A DNA stretch of 64,000 bases from Croceibacterium atlanticum (GCF_001008165.2 NZ_CP011452.2:1984001-2048000); one strand, 5' to 3'; positions 28,007 through 37,792 are shown, counted from the stretch's first letter. The notes: generated by a model not told the origin, from the letters alone. Numbers and translations: made by a program.

Positions 28007-29467
28007 ATGGGGCAAGCGGCGGCAGTTGAAAAAGGCGGAAGGGCCGAACTAGGCTCTGCCGAATTCCTGCCCAGGCTCCTGATCATCCTTCTGGGCGTGT
28101 GGATGAATGCGGCGGATGCGCTGGTCAGCAGCACGATCATGCCCAGCGTCTCGGCGGAACTGGGCGGCTATGGCGCATTCAGCTGGGCGGTCGCCGGGTT
28201 CCTGATCGGATCGGTCGTGGCCGGCGCCAGTGCCGGACGGCTGGCCGAAAGCTTCGGCCTGGGCCGCGCATCCTCCTTCGCGGGCTTCGTCTTCGCGGCG
28301 GGCAATGCCGCCAGCGCACTCGCACCGGACATGGTGACGTTTCTTGGCGGGCGACTGGTGCAGGGCATCGGCAGCGGCTGGTTCAGCGGTTTCGCCATGG
28401 TCGCCATCGCCCAGCTTTTCCCGGAACGGCAACTGGCGCGGGTTTTCGCGATCATATCCGGAGTTTGGGGCGTCGCCACGCTGATCGGCCCGATGTTCGG
28501 CGGCCTGTTCGCCGCAGCGGGCAATTGGCGCGCGGTTTTCTGGGTTTTCGTGGTTCAGGCACTCATCTTCGCCGTGCTGGCCCCGCCCCTGTTCCGCGGC
28601 GCCCGTGCATCCAGCATGCGCAAGATGGTGCCGGTGCGGCAATTGCTGCTGGTCGCGGCGGGCATCGGCATGATCGCCCTGGCGGACATGACGCATGTGC
28701 CAGCCATGGCAATCGCTGCGATTGCCGCCGGTTTCGTGCTGCTGGCCCTCGTCTTCGTGGCGGATGGGCGCGCGAAAACGCGGCTCCTGCCCCATCGCGC
28801 GGGCGATCCCCGCACGCCCGTGGGGGCGGCCTATCTGGCGATCTTCGCCACCTCCGCCTCGATGATGGCTTTCAGCATCTATATCCCGCCCGTGGTCCAG
28901 CAATTGCTCGATTATTCGCCGCTGCAGGCGGGCTATGTCGTGGCCTCGCTGGCGCTGACCTGGACTCCTTCTGCCTTCATCGTCGCCAATGTGGTGAGCG
29001 GGCGGGAACGGTCATGGGTGCGGATCGGCTCGGTCCTGATCTTGCTTGGCACCACTTTCCAGCTGGTCTTCGTCCCCACGCTCTCCCTGGGGCTGATCGT
29101 CCTTGCCGGCGCGACGACCGGGGCCGGTTTCGGCCTTTCTTCCAGCCTCGTGAATCGGCTCGTCCTGCGCCATCTCTCGCAGGAGGACGAAGTCATCGGC
29201 AGCGCGGCTCTCATGACCGTGCGGCAAGTGGGGGGATCGGCCGGGGCAGCCCTGGCCGGTGTGGCCGCCAATATGGCCGGTTTCGGAGCAGGCCTGACCG
29301 ATGCCGTGGCGCAGGCGGCATCCTTTGCCGTATTCATTCCGGCCCTGCCGCTTGCCGCCGTCGGATTGCTCGCGGGTTTTGCACTCACCCGCCGCGGCAT
29401 TGCGGAACCCCCACAGGCTGACAGTGGCGGGCGCCCGGCGCCGCACCATGATGCGATGCAGCTCTGA
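28007..29467 (+). CDS. MFS transporter (DHA2-like, about 14 membrane segments)
   Basis: A 486-residue major facilitator with many hydrophobic helices from about residue 23 onward. The loop 2-3 region reads G-R-L-A-E-S-F-G-L-G-R, and R-L-V-Q-G-I-G-S-G follows. Length and helix count suit the 14-helix drug:H+ antiporter group; export of a drug-like compound or aromatic intermediate is possible. The cytosolic start is ATG at 28007, 30 bp after the hydrolase stop, so they may be co-transcribed. Its 3' end is followed by the Mn riboswitch of the next gene. Confidence 0.88.
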   Translation: MGQAAAVEKGGRAELGSAEFLPRLLIILLGVWMNAADALVSSTIMPSVSAELGGYGAFSWAVAGFLIGSVVAGASAGRLAESFGLGRASSFAGFVFAAGNAASALAPDMVTFLGGRLVQGIGSGWFSGFAMVAIAQLFPERQLARVFAIISGVWGVATLIGPMFGGLFAAAGNWRAVFWVFVVQALIFAVLAPPLFRGARASSMRKMVPVRQLLLVAAGIGMIALADMTHVPAMAIAAIAAGFVLLALVFVADGRAKTRLLPHRAGDPRTPVGAAYLAIFATSASMMAFSIYIPPVVQQLLDYSPLQAGYVVASLALTWTPSAFIVANVVSGRERSWVRIGSVLILLGTTFQLVFVPTLSLGLIVLAGATTGAGFGLSSSLVNRLVLRHLSQEDEVIGSAALMTVRQVGGSAGAALAGVAANMAGFGAGLTDAVAQAASFAVFIPALPLAAVGLLAGFALTRRGIAEPPQADSGGRPAPHHDAMQL

Positions 29468-29499
29468 CGCGGCTTGCGCGGCATGCCACGGCCAGCTAG

Positions 29500-29616
29500 G
29501 GCCACCACGTCATCTGGGGAGTAGCCCGCCGTCCATCCGGACGGTTTCCCGCATCAACATACTTGGCCGAGAGGCCGTGGTGCAGGAAGGACGGATCACC
29601 GTCCCGGCGAGACCAA
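29500..29616 (+). promoter_or_regulatory. yybP-ykoY manganese riboswitch
   Basis: The leader of the GDT1-type gene carries the conserved pieces of the yybP-ykoY family in order: CTGGGGAGTAGC (29514-29525), CATCAACATACTTGG (29552-29566) and GGCGAGACC (29606 onward), with paired stems between them (CCGTCC/GGACGG). These riboswitches sense Mn2+ and switch on Mn exporters such as MntP and UPF0016/GDT1 proteins, which is exactly the gene that follows. Exact ends are approximate. Confidence 0.88.
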
Positions 29617-29694
29617 TGACATTGCGCCTCCGCTTGCCGGGTGGAGTGGCGCGATGTCGTTGTGTTGTTCGTCCGCCCGGCACCGGATTTCCTG

Positions 29695-30258
29695 ATGGAC
29701 GCTTTTCTCACTTCCACATTGCTCGTCGCCATTGCCGAAATCGGCGACAAGACCATGCTGCTGGCGATCCTGCTTGCCACGCGGTTCCGCAAGCCCGTGC
29801 CGATCATTCTTGGCATATTGCTGGCCACACTGGCCAATCACGCGCTTGCGGCCCTGGCCGGACAATTGGTGGCAGAATTGCTGCAGAGCACCTGGTTCCG
29901 GGTGGCCATCGCCCTGTCATTCATCGCCATGGGATTGTGGACGCTGGTGCCGGACAAGCTGGATGAGGATGAGGAACCGAAAAGCGGGCACAGCGCCTTC
30001 CTGACCACGCTGATCGCCTTCTTCCTGGTGGAGATCGGCGACAAGACGCAGATCGCCACCGTCGCTCTGGGCGCGCAATTTGCATCGCTGGCGCTGGTCA
30101 CTGCCGGAACGACACTGGGAATGATGATCGCCAATGTGCCGGCTGTCCTGCTGGGCAATGCCCTGGTGCAGCGAATATCGCTCTCTACAGTGCACGGAAT
30201 CGCCGCTGCGCTGTTCATCGCGGCCGGCGGATGGATGCTGTGGGCAGCCCTTTCTTGA
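29695..30258 (+). CDS. GDT1/TMEM165 (UPF0016) family cation transporter
   Basis: A 187-residue membrane protein with two homologous halves of about three helices, each holding the hallmark E-I-G-D-K-T motif (near 15-20 and 116-121). The halves are joined by an acidic D-E-D-E-E-P loop. Bacterial members export Mn2+ from the cytosol. The upstream yybP-ykoY riboswitch strongly supports a manganese role. The ATG at 29695 gives the proper short N terminus; the longer frame from 29641 runs into the leader. Confidence 0.92.
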   Translation: MDAFLTSTLLVAIAEIGDKTMLLAILLATRFRKPVPIILGILLATLANHALAALAGQLVAELLQSTWFRVAIALSFIAMGLWTLVPDKLDEDEEPKSGHSAFLTTLIAFFLVEIGDKTQIATVALGAQFASLALVTAGTTLGMMIANVPAVLLGNALVQRISLSTVHGIAAALFIAAGGWMLWAALS

Positions 30259-30289
30259 CGCGGCAATCATTCTCCGGGAGGCGGAGGAT

Positions 30290-31453
30290 ATGATGCGCTC
30301 CCCGATCGGTCCGTTGCTGCTGGCCTTCGCCCTCGTTTTGTCCGGTTGCGCCACGGCGGAGCGGACGCCTTTTACCGAGAGCGAGATCCTATCCGCACAA
30401 ATTCCGGACATGGAAAATGTGCGATACTGGATGGATGAGCCGGGGCTTGGCGCCAGACTGGTGCCTCCCACCGCCGAACCCGGCATCCCGATCACCGAAC
30501 TCGTCCTGTCGGGCGGCGGCGATCGGGGGGCCTATGGCGCGGGTTTCCTTTCGGGCTGGAGCGAGACGGGCGAACGGCCGCAATTCACTATCGTGACCGG
30601 GGTCAGCACCGGCGCGCTGATCGCGACATTCGCCTTTCTCGGCCCGCAATATGATCCGCATCTGGCCGCAGCCTATACCGAGATCGAGCCGGAAGACGTC
30701 TATTCCGTGCGTTTCCCGCTTGCCATTCCCTTTTCCAACAGCGCGGCATCAACCGAACCGCTGGCGGAACTGATCGCCAGCTATGCAACCAACCAGGTGA
30801 TCGATCTTGTCGCAGCGGAACAGGCCAAGGGGCGGCGGCTCTATGTCACCACCACCAGTTTCGACGCGGCGCGTGGCGTGGTGTGGGACATGGGAGCCAT
30901 TGCCGCCAGCAACGCACCGGGGCGCTATCGCCTGTTCCGGCAGGTCCTGCTCGCATCCTCTTCCGTGCCCACAGTGTTTCCGCCCGTACCGATCGAAACG
31001 CGGGTGAATGGCCGCATCATTCGTGAATGGCATGTCGATGGCGGATCGAGCGGGGGCCTGTTTGCCATCCCGCTCCGGCCGGAAGCGGGCGCGGAACGGC
31101 AAATCTTCGTGCTGGTGAATGAACGGCTGTCCGGCGATTTCCAGCTGGTTGAAAGCAGCATTTTGCAGATCGCGCGCCGTGCATCCGAACTGGGCGTGCA
31201 GAAGGATCTGCGCACTCAGGCCGAAGTCGCATTCCGCAATGCGCGGGATAACGGCACCCTCTATCGGCTGAGCTTCATCGGCGATGATTTCGTGGAAGAG
31301 AACCACGATTATTTCGCGCAGGATTTCATGCGCGAACTCTTTGCCTATGGAAAAGAACGCGGGCGGCAAGCGGCCTGGGTCAATTCCGTGCCGCGCGGCA
31401 CAGGGGGCCGGATCATGCGGGGCGAACGGCCGGTTTCAACCGGCAGCGAATAG
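30290..31453 (+). CDS. patatin-like phospholipase lipoprotein
   Basis: A protein of about 387 residues with a lipoprotein signal (L-V-L-S-G-C-A) and a patatin domain. It has the oxyanion G-G-G-D-R-G-A-Y-G-A-G-F, the nucleophile G-V-S-T-G (serine) and the catalytic D-G-G (H-V-D-G-G-S-S-G-G). It is expected to be a membrane-anchored Ser/Asp-dyad lipid acyl hydrolase in the periplasm or outer membrane. ATGs at 30290 and 30293 are both served by the double GGGAGGCGGAGG site, so the start differs by at most one codon. It begins 31 bp after the GDT1 gene and may share its riboswitch-controlled transcript. Confidence 0.88.
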   Translation: MMRSPIGPLLLAFALVLSGCATAERTPFTESEILSAQIPDMENVRYWMDEPGLGARLVPPTAEPGIPITELVLSGGGDRGAYGAGFLSGWSETGERPQFTIVTGVSTGALIATFAFLGPQYDPHLAAAYTEIEPEDVYSVRFPLAIPFSNSAASTEPLAELIASYATNQVIDLVAAEQAKGRRLYVTTTSFDAARGVVWDMGAIAASNAPGRYRLFRQVLLASSSVPTVFPPVPIETRVNGRIIREWHVDGGSSGGLFAIPLRPEAGAERQIFVLVNERLSGDFQLVESSILQIARRASELGVQKDLRTQAEVAFRNARDNGTLYRLSFIGDDFVEENHDYFAQDFMRELFAYGKERGRQAAWVNSVPRGTGGRIMRGERPVSTGSE

Positions 31454-31536
31454 CAATGGCATTATGCCCTTCCCGGTCAGCGCCCGCCATCCTGGCGGCG
31501 CCAACCGGGCGTTCATCGGGCAGGGCCCGGCTCTGA

Positions 31537-32937
31537 TCAGATCGGGAAGTGGCCGGGCTCCGTCTCTACGGTGACCCAGCGCAGTTCCGTGAAGGCGTCG
31601 ATCCCGGCCTTGCCGCCGAACCGGCCATAACCGGATGCCTTCATGCCGCCGAAAGGCATCTGCGCTTCGTCATGCACGGTCGGGCCGTTGACGTGGCAAA
31701 TGCCGGACTGGATCTGGCGCGCCACTTTCAGGCCGCGCGCCGTATCGCGGGTGAAGACAGCGGCAGACAGGCCATATTCGGTATCATTGGCCAGTTCCAC
31801 GGCATGATCCTCGTCCCGCGCGCGGGCGATGCCGACCACCGGGCCGAAGCTTTCATCCCGGAACAGCTTCATCTCCGGCGTGACCTTGTCGATGACATGA
31901 GCCGGCATCAGCACATTCTGCGTGGTTTCCCCGCCGGTAAGCTGTTCCGCACCCTTGGCCAGCGCATCTTCCACCAGGCTCATGCAATGGGCGACAGTCT
32001 TTTCATCGACCACCGCACCCAGCGGCGTGGTGCCTTCGCGCGGATCGCCCACGGGCATGGAGCCGACCTTCGCCTTGAACCTTGCGGCAAATTCATCGGC
32101 CACGGCATCGACCACGATGATCCGTTCGGTCGACATGCAGATCTGGCCCTGATTCATGAAGGCGCCGAAGGCAGCTGCCTTCACCGCTTCGTCCAGATCG
32201 GCATCATCCAGAACGATCATCGGCGCCTTGCCGCCCAGTTCCAGCAGGACGGGCTTGAGATGTTCCGCCGCGCGTTTGGCGATGATCTTGCCGACAGTGG
32301 TGGAGCCAGTGAAATTGATCCGCTTGACCTGCGGCGCATCGATCAGCGCGCCCACCACATCGCCCGCATCCGCCGGCGCATTGGTGACGGACTGGATCGT
32401 GCCTTCGGGGAAGCCCGCTTCGGCAAAGGCTTCCACGATCAGCGCGTGGGTGCGCGGGCATTGCTCGCTCGCCTTCAGGATCACTGCATTGCCGCAGGCA
32501 AGCGGCACGGCGATGGCGCGCACGCCCAGAATGATCGGCGCGTTCCACGGGGCGATGCCAAGCATGACGCCCACGGGTTCGCGCAGCGCCATGGCCAGGC
32601 AGCCCGGCTTGTCGGACGGGATCACTTCGCCGGAAATCTGCGTGGTGATGGATGCAGCTTCGCGCACCATGCTGGCAGCCAGGCCCAGATTGAACATGGC
32701 CCATCCGGCCGTGGCGCCGATTTCGCCCATCATCGCATCGACGAACTGGTCCTTTTTGGATTCCAGCGCATCAGCCGCCTTCATCAACACCGCGCGGCGG
32801 GCATTGGGGCCCATCTTCGACCATTGGTCGAAACCGGCCTGCGCCTTTTCGCAGATTGCCGGGATATCGCCCGGCTGCATCGCCTTCGCGCTGGAAGCGA
32901 CTTCTCCCGTAACCGGGTTGATTCGCTGGAATTCCAT
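31537..32937 (-). CDS. ligV: aromatic aldehyde dehydrogenase, vanillin/salicylaldehyde type
   Basis: A 466-residue aldehyde dehydrogenase with Glu233 (L-E-L-G-G-K) and the nucleophile Cys267 (N-Q-G-Q-I-C). The C-terminal H-D-E-A-Q-M-P-F-G-G-M-K-A-S-G-Y-G-R-F is characteristic of vanillin (LigV) and salicylaldehyde dehydrogenases. It would oxidise vanillin to vanillate, the LigM substrate. It lies 19 bp downstream of the flavin oxidoreductase gene in one leftward operon. AGGAG precedes the ATG. The symbol is an assignment by likeness; benzaldehyde-type substrates are also possible. Confidence 0.8.
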   Translation of the reverse strand: MEFQRINPVTGEVASSAKAMQPGDIPAICEKAQAGFDQWSKMGPNARRAVLMKAADALESKKDQFVDAMMGEIGATAGWAMFNLGLAASMVREAASITTQISGEVIPSDKPGCLAMALREPVGVMLGIAPWNAPIILGVRAIAVPLACGNAVILKASEQCPRTHALIVEAFAEAGFPEGTIQSVTNAPADAGDVVGALIDAPQVKRINFTGSTTVGKIIAKRAAEHLKPVLLELGGKAPMIVLDDADLDEAVKAAAFGAFMNQGQICMSTERIIVVDAVADEFAARFKAKVGSMPVGDPREGTTPLGAVVDEKTVAHCMSLVEDALAKGAEQLTGGETTQNVLMPAHVIDKVTPEMKLFRDESFGPVVGIARARDEDHAVELANDTEYGLSAAVFTRDTARGLKVARQIQSGICHVNGPTVHDEAQMPFGGMKASGYGRFGGKAGIDAFTELRWVTVETEPGHFPI

Positions 32938-32956
32938 TTAATCTTCTCCTTGCCGT

Positions 32957-33967
32957 TCAGCGCCGTGCCAGTGCCGCTTCACTTTCTTCCATAAGCTTTG
33001 CAATGATCCGGGCCGCAGGTTCCTCTTCGCGAACCATGCCGACCGACTGGCCAGCCATCAAGCTGCCGTTTTCAACATCGCCATCTATCACCGCCCGGCG
33101 CAGCGCCCCGGCCCAGTAATGTTCGATCTGCAACTGTGCTTCGCCCATTTCCACAGCGCCGCTATCCAGCAACCCCGCCACTTCTCTCTGCTTGGCGGTG
33201 AACTCCTCCGTGCCCTTGTTCTTCAGGGCACGCACGGGGATGACCGGCAGGCGGGAATCGACCTGCACGCTGGCCACTGCATCGCGGGCGCTGGCGCGGA
33301 AAAAGGCTTTCTTGAAATCGGGATGGGCGATGCTTTCGCTGGCACAGGCAAATCGCGTGCCCAGCTGCACACCGGCCGCGCCCATTTCCAGATAGCCGGC
33401 AATCGCTTCCCCCCGGCCGATGCCGCCGGCCACGAATACGATATGATCTTCCGCCAGCGATGGCAGGAATTCCTGCGCCAGCACGCTGGTGGAAACCGGG
33501 CCGATATGGCCGCCGGCCTCCATCCCTTCGATCACCAGAGCATCCGCGCCGGAACGCAGAAGCTTCTTCGCCAAGGCCAATGTCGGCGCGAAAACGATCA
33601 CCTTCGCGCCGAATGCCTTGATCGATTCCACACTGCCCTTTGGCGGAATGCCGCCAGCCAGCACGACATGGCCGACGCCATGTTTCGCGCAGACATCGAT
33701 CAGTTCCGGCAATTGCGGATGCATGGTGATGATGTTCACGCCGAAGGGTTTATCCGTCAGCGCCTTGGTCCCGGCGATTTCGGCATCCAGCAGGTCGGGC
33801 GTCATCGCACCGCAGGCGATGACGCCGAAACCGCCGCCATTGCTGATCGCTGCCACCAGATTGCGTTCGGAAACCCAGCTCATCGCCCCGCACAGAATTG
33901 CGTATTTGCTGCCGAGGAACTCCGCACCGCGCGCCATGCGGGCGGTTGTAAGGGGGTAATCTGTCAT
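32957..33967 (-). CDS. NAD(P)H-dependent flavin oxidoreductase / nitronate monooxygenase family
   Basis: A 336-residue FMN-binding TIM-barrel protein of the 2-nitropropane dioxygenase class. It has G-G-G-F-G-V-I-A near 44-51, E-G-M-E-A-G-G-H-I-G (FMN and active-site His region) and V-A-G-G-I-G-R-G. Members oxidise nitronates or reduce quinones and enoyl compounds. It is first gene of an operon with the vanillin-type aldehyde dehydrogenase. The start codon has a weak ribosome site; an internal Met at codon 11 (33937) is an alternative. Confidence 0.85.
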   Translation of the reverse strand: MTDYPLTTARMARGAEFLGSKYAILCGAMSWVSERNLVAAISNGGGFGVIACGAMTPDLLDAEIAGTKALTDKPFGVNIITMHPQLPELIDVCAKHGVGHVVLAGGIPPKGSVESIKAFGAKVIVFAPTLALAKKLLRSGADALVIEGMEAGGHIGPVSTSVLAQEFLPSLAEDHIVFVAGGIGRGEAIAGYLEMGAAGVQLGTRFACASESIAHPDFKKAFFRASARDAVASVQVDSRLPVIPVRALKNKGTEEFTAKQREVAGLLDSGAVEMGEAQLQIEHYWAGALRRAVIDGDVENGSLMAGQSVGMVREEEPAARIIAKLMEESEAALARR

Positions 33968-34112
33968 GCCCGGCGCTTAGGGCGCGGCGCGGATTGCGGC
34001 AAGTGGTTGATCCGGGCCGCCGCGTTTCCCCCCACGCTCCGGCACGCTCGGGCGGCCAGTGACGCAGGACCTGCGTTGCCGGCCATTTCTGCCATGCAGC
34101 CGATATGCTGAC

Positions 34113-35648
34113 TTAATCGCGCAAATGGTTTCGGGCGGCGGCCAGCACCGCATCCGGCGCGGGCGCGGCATCCACGCGCCGCCAATCGGAAAGATCGCCC
34201 GGATCCCGCGCAATCTGCAGATCGACCACGGCGGCATCGGCATCGGAAGCGTCACCCACACGTCCTGAAACACGCTGTTTCAGCACTTCGGGCGGCGCCT
34301 CCAACCATAATCCGGTGAAGGGCACACCTGCCTGCCGGGCCAGCTCCTCCATCCGGCTGCGTTCGGCATATCTGGCGAATACACCGTCCACCACCACGCT
34401 GCGCCCTGCCGAAAGCATCGCGCGCGCTTCGTCCATCAGCCGCATATAGACCTTGTCGGATCGCTCCTGCGTATAAGCGTCGGGCGAAAGGCTTTCTTCC
34501 GGGGAGACACCGGCCATCCGCTTGCGCAGCACATCCGTTCGCAGCCACCGCGCGCCGGGCGCGCCGCCAATTTCCGGCGCCAGCTTGCCAGCCAGGGAGG
34601 ATTTCCCCGTGCCCGAAAATCCGCCAACCACGACCAGTCGCGGCAATGGCTGGTCGAGGAAAGTCAGGGCCGCGGCCAGATATTCCCCCGCCTGTGTGCG
34701 TTTGCCGCGGGCCTTTTCCGCATCATCCATCTGCGCGGCGGCGCTGGCATTCACATGTGCCCGGATCGCGGCGCGCATGGAAAGGAACGGCGGCAATGTG
34801 GCCACGCCCTCGCTCTCCCCGCTCATATCGCAATAGCGGTTGAACAGCAGCGATGCCTGGCGGCGCAAGCCGCGTTCCCACATGTCCATGACAAGGAAGG
34901 CCGCGTCATAGAGAACATCGGTGGTCGCGAGATCGGAATTGAATTCCAGGCAGTCGAACAGGGTCGGTTCGCCGCGCCAGAGGCAGATATTGGCGAGATG
35001 AAGATCGCCATGGCAATGGCGCACAAATCCGTTTCGCGCACGGCTATCCAGCAAGGGCGCAAGACGATCGACCTGTTCGAGAGAGCGGCGATAGAGAGCA
35101 TCGCATTTTTCGGCTGCCAGCACGTCCGGCTGTGCGGCCATGCTTTCGCGGTTGCCGGTCACGATACTGCGAATCCGCTCCGCGCCATCCTGGACGCGGA
35201 TTATCTCTGCCGATTCGTGAAACTTCGCGATCCCGTCCGCCAAACGGCGCACCAGGCCGGGATCGAGATCGCCCCTTTCCGCCACGGCTTCCAGCAGGGC
35301 GCCATCGTCGAAGCGCCGCATCTCCACCACCCAGTCGATCGGATCGCCCACGTCGAAACCGAGCGAACCGTCCTGCCGGCGGCCAATGCTTCGCACGGCG
35401 ATATAGAGTTCCGGCGCGGTCCTGCGGTTGAGGCGCAATTCCTCTTCGCAGACGGCGCGGCGCTGTGCCGGGGTGGAGAAATCCAGATATGAATATCGGA
35501 CCGCGCGCTTCAGCTTGAAGGCGCGGTCCCCAACCAGGAAGATGACCGCAATATGCGTTTCAACGCGTTCAACCGGACCCGCGCCGCCATGGCTTTCCGG
35601 GCGGGAGAGGAAGTCGATAACTTCCTGCTGGTCCTGTTGCGCGGTCAC
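34113..35648 (-). CDS. two-domain APH-like kinase / P-loop ATPase fusion
   Basis: A 511-residue fusion. The N-terminal two thirds is aminoglycoside-phosphotransferase-like, with H-C-H-G-D-L-H-L-A-N (Brenner motif) and a following D-C-L-E-F-N. The C-terminal part is a small P-loop kinase with Walker A G-G-F-S-G-T-G-K-S near 345-353. This architecture is common in proteobacteria as an uncharacterised protein or gluconate-kinase-like kinase. It is not evidence for antibiotic resistance. Starts at ATG 35648, 57 bp downstream of the lysC stop. Confidence 0.85.
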   Translation of the reverse strand: MTAQQDQQEVIDFLSRPESHGGAGPVERVETHIAVIFLVGDRAFKLKRAVRYSYLDFSTPAQRRAVCEEELRLNRRTAPELYIAVRSIGRRQDGSLGFDVGDPIDWVVEMRRFDDGALLEAVAERGDLDPGLVRRLADGIAKFHESAEIIRVQDGAERIRSIVTGNRESMAAQPDVLAAEKCDALYRRSLEQVDRLAPLLDSRARNGFVRHCHGDLHLANICLWRGEPTLFDCLEFNSDLATTDVLYDAAFLVMDMWERGLRRQASLLFNRYCDMSGESEGVATLPPFLSMRAAIRAHVNASAAAQMDDAEKARGKRTQAGEYLAAALTFLDQPLPRLVVVGGFSGTGKSSLAGKLAPEIGGAPGARWLRTDVLRKRMAGVSPEESLSPDAYTQERSDKVYMRLMDEARAMLSAGRSVVVDGVFARYAERSRMEELARQAGVPFTGLWLEAPPEVLKQRVSGRVGDASDADAAVVDLQIARDPGDLSDWRRVDAAPAPDAVLAAARNHLRD

Positions 35649-35705
35649 GCTTCTCCCTCTTCACTCACCGTGATGCGGTGATGGGGGGCGAAGCGGCCCG
35701 GAATG

Positions 35706-36986
35706 TCAGGCCGCTTCATCCTCCGCATCGAGGCCATAGGCAGTGTGCAGGACGCGAACGGCCAGTTCGGTCTCGTCCTCGTCAATCAGTACCGAAACCT
35801 TGATCTCGCTGGTGGAAATCGCCTGCACGTTGATGCCGCGATCGGCCAGCGCCTTGAACATGGTGGCGGCAACGCCCGCATGGCTCTTCATACCCACGCC
35901 GACGACGGAAATCTTCGCCACGTGGCTGTCGGTGATGATGCGGTTGTAACCGATCGAATCCCGCTTGTCCTCCAGCATGGCCTGGGTGCGGGCGAGGTCC
36001 GCCGCAGGGACGGTGAAGGTAACGTCCGTCTCGCCCTTGTCGCGGCCGACATTCTGGATGATCATGTCGACATTGATCGACGCGTCGGCCAGCGGCCCGA
36101 AAATATGGCTGACCGCACCCGGCTTGTCGGGCACGCGGGTCAGGATCACCTTGGCCTCGTTCTTGTCATGCGCGATGCCGGTGACAAGCTGGCGTTCCAT
36201 ATTCTCATTCTCCGTTATCTGGGCCATTTCCTCGTCGGAAACGATCATCGTGCCGGGCAAATCGTCGGCCGGCGGCGCATCGTCTCCGATAAAGCTGGAA
36301 AGCACCTGCACGCGCACGCCGTTCTTCATGGCGAGCCCGACAGAGCGGGTCTGCAACACTTTCGCACCGACCGAGGCAAGCTCCAGCATTTCCTCGTAAG
36401 TGACGTATTTCTGTTTCCGCGCGCGGGCGACGATGCGCGGATCGGTGGTATAAACGCCGTCCACATCGGTATAGATGTCGCAGCGATCGGCGCCAATCGC
36501 CGCCGCCACGGCCACGGCGGACGTGTCCGACCCGCCCCGACCCAGCGTAGTAATCCGCCCATCGTCCGAAACGCCCTGGAAGCCGGGGATCACGGCGATC
36601 ACGCCCTGCCCCATTTCGGCCAGCAGCGCATCGGAATCGATATCGTGAATACGCGCCTTGGCATGGGCTTCCACCGTATGGATCGGCAATTGCCAGCCCA
36701 GCCAGCTGCGCGCCTTGCAGCCCATAGCCTGCAGCGTCAGCGCCAGCAGGCCGCTGGTGACCTGTTCCCCGCTGGAAACGACCACGTCATATTCGGCCGG
36801 ATCGTAAAGCGGGTTCGCCTCGCGGCAGAAATTGACCAGCCGGTCCGTCTCGCCCGCCATGGCGGAAACCACCACTGCAACTTCGTGCCCTGCCGCCTGC
36901 TGTTTGCGCACGATATTCGCGACACGCCGAATCCGCTCGGTCCCGGCCATTGAGGTGCCGCCGAATTTCATCACGATACGCGCCAA
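35706..36986 (-). CDS. lysC: aspartate kinase
   Basis: A 426-residue aspartokinase, the first step of the lysine/threonine/methionine pathway. The N-terminal M-K-F-G-G-T-S motif and two C-terminal ACT domains (around 270-420) for feedback control are present. The most probable start is TTG at 36986, giving (M)-A-R-I-V-M-K-F-G-G as in related proteins, with AGGAG 8 bp upstream. ATG at 36971 is a shorter option, and the frame up to 37046 has no site. It is divergent from ubiG, an arrangement common in alphaproteobacteria. Confidence 0.95.
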   Translation of the reverse strand: MARIVMKFGGTSMAGTERIRRVANIVRKQQAAGHEVAVVVSAMAGETDRLVNFCREANPLYDPAEYDVVVSSGEQVTSGLLALTLQAMGCKARSWLGWQLPIHTVEAHAKARIHDIDSDALLAEMGQGVIAVIPGFQGVSDDGRITTLGRGGSDTSAVAVAAAIGADRCDIYTDVDGVYTTDPRIVARARKQKYVTYEEMLELASVGAKVLQTRSVGLAMKNGVRVQVLSSFIGDDAPPADDLPGTMIVSDEEMAQITENENMERQLVTGIAHDKNEAKVILTRVPDKPGAVSHIFGPLADASINVDMIIQNVGRDKGETDVTFTVPAADLARTQAMLEDKRDSIGYNRIITDSHVAKISVVGVGMKSHAGVAATMFKALADRGINVQAISTSEIKVSVLIDEDETELAVRVLHTAYGLDAEDEAA

Positions 36987-37048
36987 CTTATATGCTCCTG
37001 CTGGTGGCGGTTCTGGTCTAGAACCCCGCGCGCTGTTAGGAGACACCT

Positions 37049-37786
37049 ATGGGTGATGCAACTGTCGCAAATGCAACCATCCGCCCGGATGAGGCTGCTC
37101 ATTTCGGTGCGCTGGCGAAAGACTGGTGGGATCCAAAGGGTTCCTCCTCCATGTTGCACAGGCTGAATCCGGTCCGGCTGGAATATATTCGCACCGCGAT
37201 TGACCGCCATTGGCCGGATCGCGCCGATTCGCTGAAGCCTCTGGCCGGCCGGGCCGCGCTGGATGTTGGCTGCGGCGCGGGCCTGCTGTGCGAACCGCTG
37301 GCCCGGCTTGGCGCCGATGTGACCGGCGTGGACGCGGCGGCCGAAAATGTGCAGGCCGCCTCGCTCCATGCCGAAGGTGCCGGACTGGATATTCGCTACA
37401 TGGCGGGGGAGATCGGCACGCTGGATATCGGCACGTTCGATCTGGTCACGTCGATGGAAGTCATCGAACATGTGGCGGACAACCAACTGTTCCTGTCCCA
37501 ACTGGCAGACAGGCTGGCCCCGGGCGGGCTGATGATTCTTTCCACGCCCAACCGCACGGTCCGGTCGCGCCTGTTGCTGACCGGCGCGGCAGAAGCGCTG
37601 GGCGCGATCCCGCGCGGAACGCATGAATGGAACGATTTCGTGACCCCGGAAGAACTGGCAGCGATGCTGACCGATCTGGGACTGGAAGCGAGCGAACCGA
37701 CCGGCATGACCTTTTCGCCGATGAAGGGGCTCCACCTGTCCGGTGATCTGACGCTGAATTACATCCTGACCGCACGCCGCGCCTGA
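37049..37786 (+). CDS. ubiG: ubiquinone biosynthesis O-methyltransferase UbiG
   Basis: A 245-residue SAM-dependent methyltransferase that performs both O-methylations of ubiquinone synthesis. Diagnostic features are H-F-G-A-L-A-K-D-W-W-D-P near 18-29, D-V-G-C-G-A-G (SAM motif I) near 72-78, and S-M-E-V-I-E-H-V. TTAGGAGA precedes the ATG. Divergent from lysC; the bestrophin gene begins 6 bp later. Confidence 0.95.
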   Translation: MGDATVANATIRPDEAAHFGALAKDWWDPKGSSSMLHRLNPVRLEYIRTAIDRHWPDRADSLKPLAGRAALDVGCGAGLLCEPLARLGADVTGVDAAAENVQAASLHAEGAGLDIRYMAGEIGTLDIGTFDLVTSMEVIEHVADNQLFLSQLADRLAPGGLMILSTPNRTVRSRLLLTGAAEALGAIPRGTHEWNDFVTPEELAAMLTDLGLEASEPTGMTFSPMKGLHLSGDLTLNYILTARRA

Positions 37787-37792
37787 TCCGGC

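Noticed and set aside
34113-35648. Aminoglycoside-resistance gene
   Set aside because: The APH-like domain is fused to a P-loop kinase in a widespread housekeeping-type architecture, so resistance is not supported.
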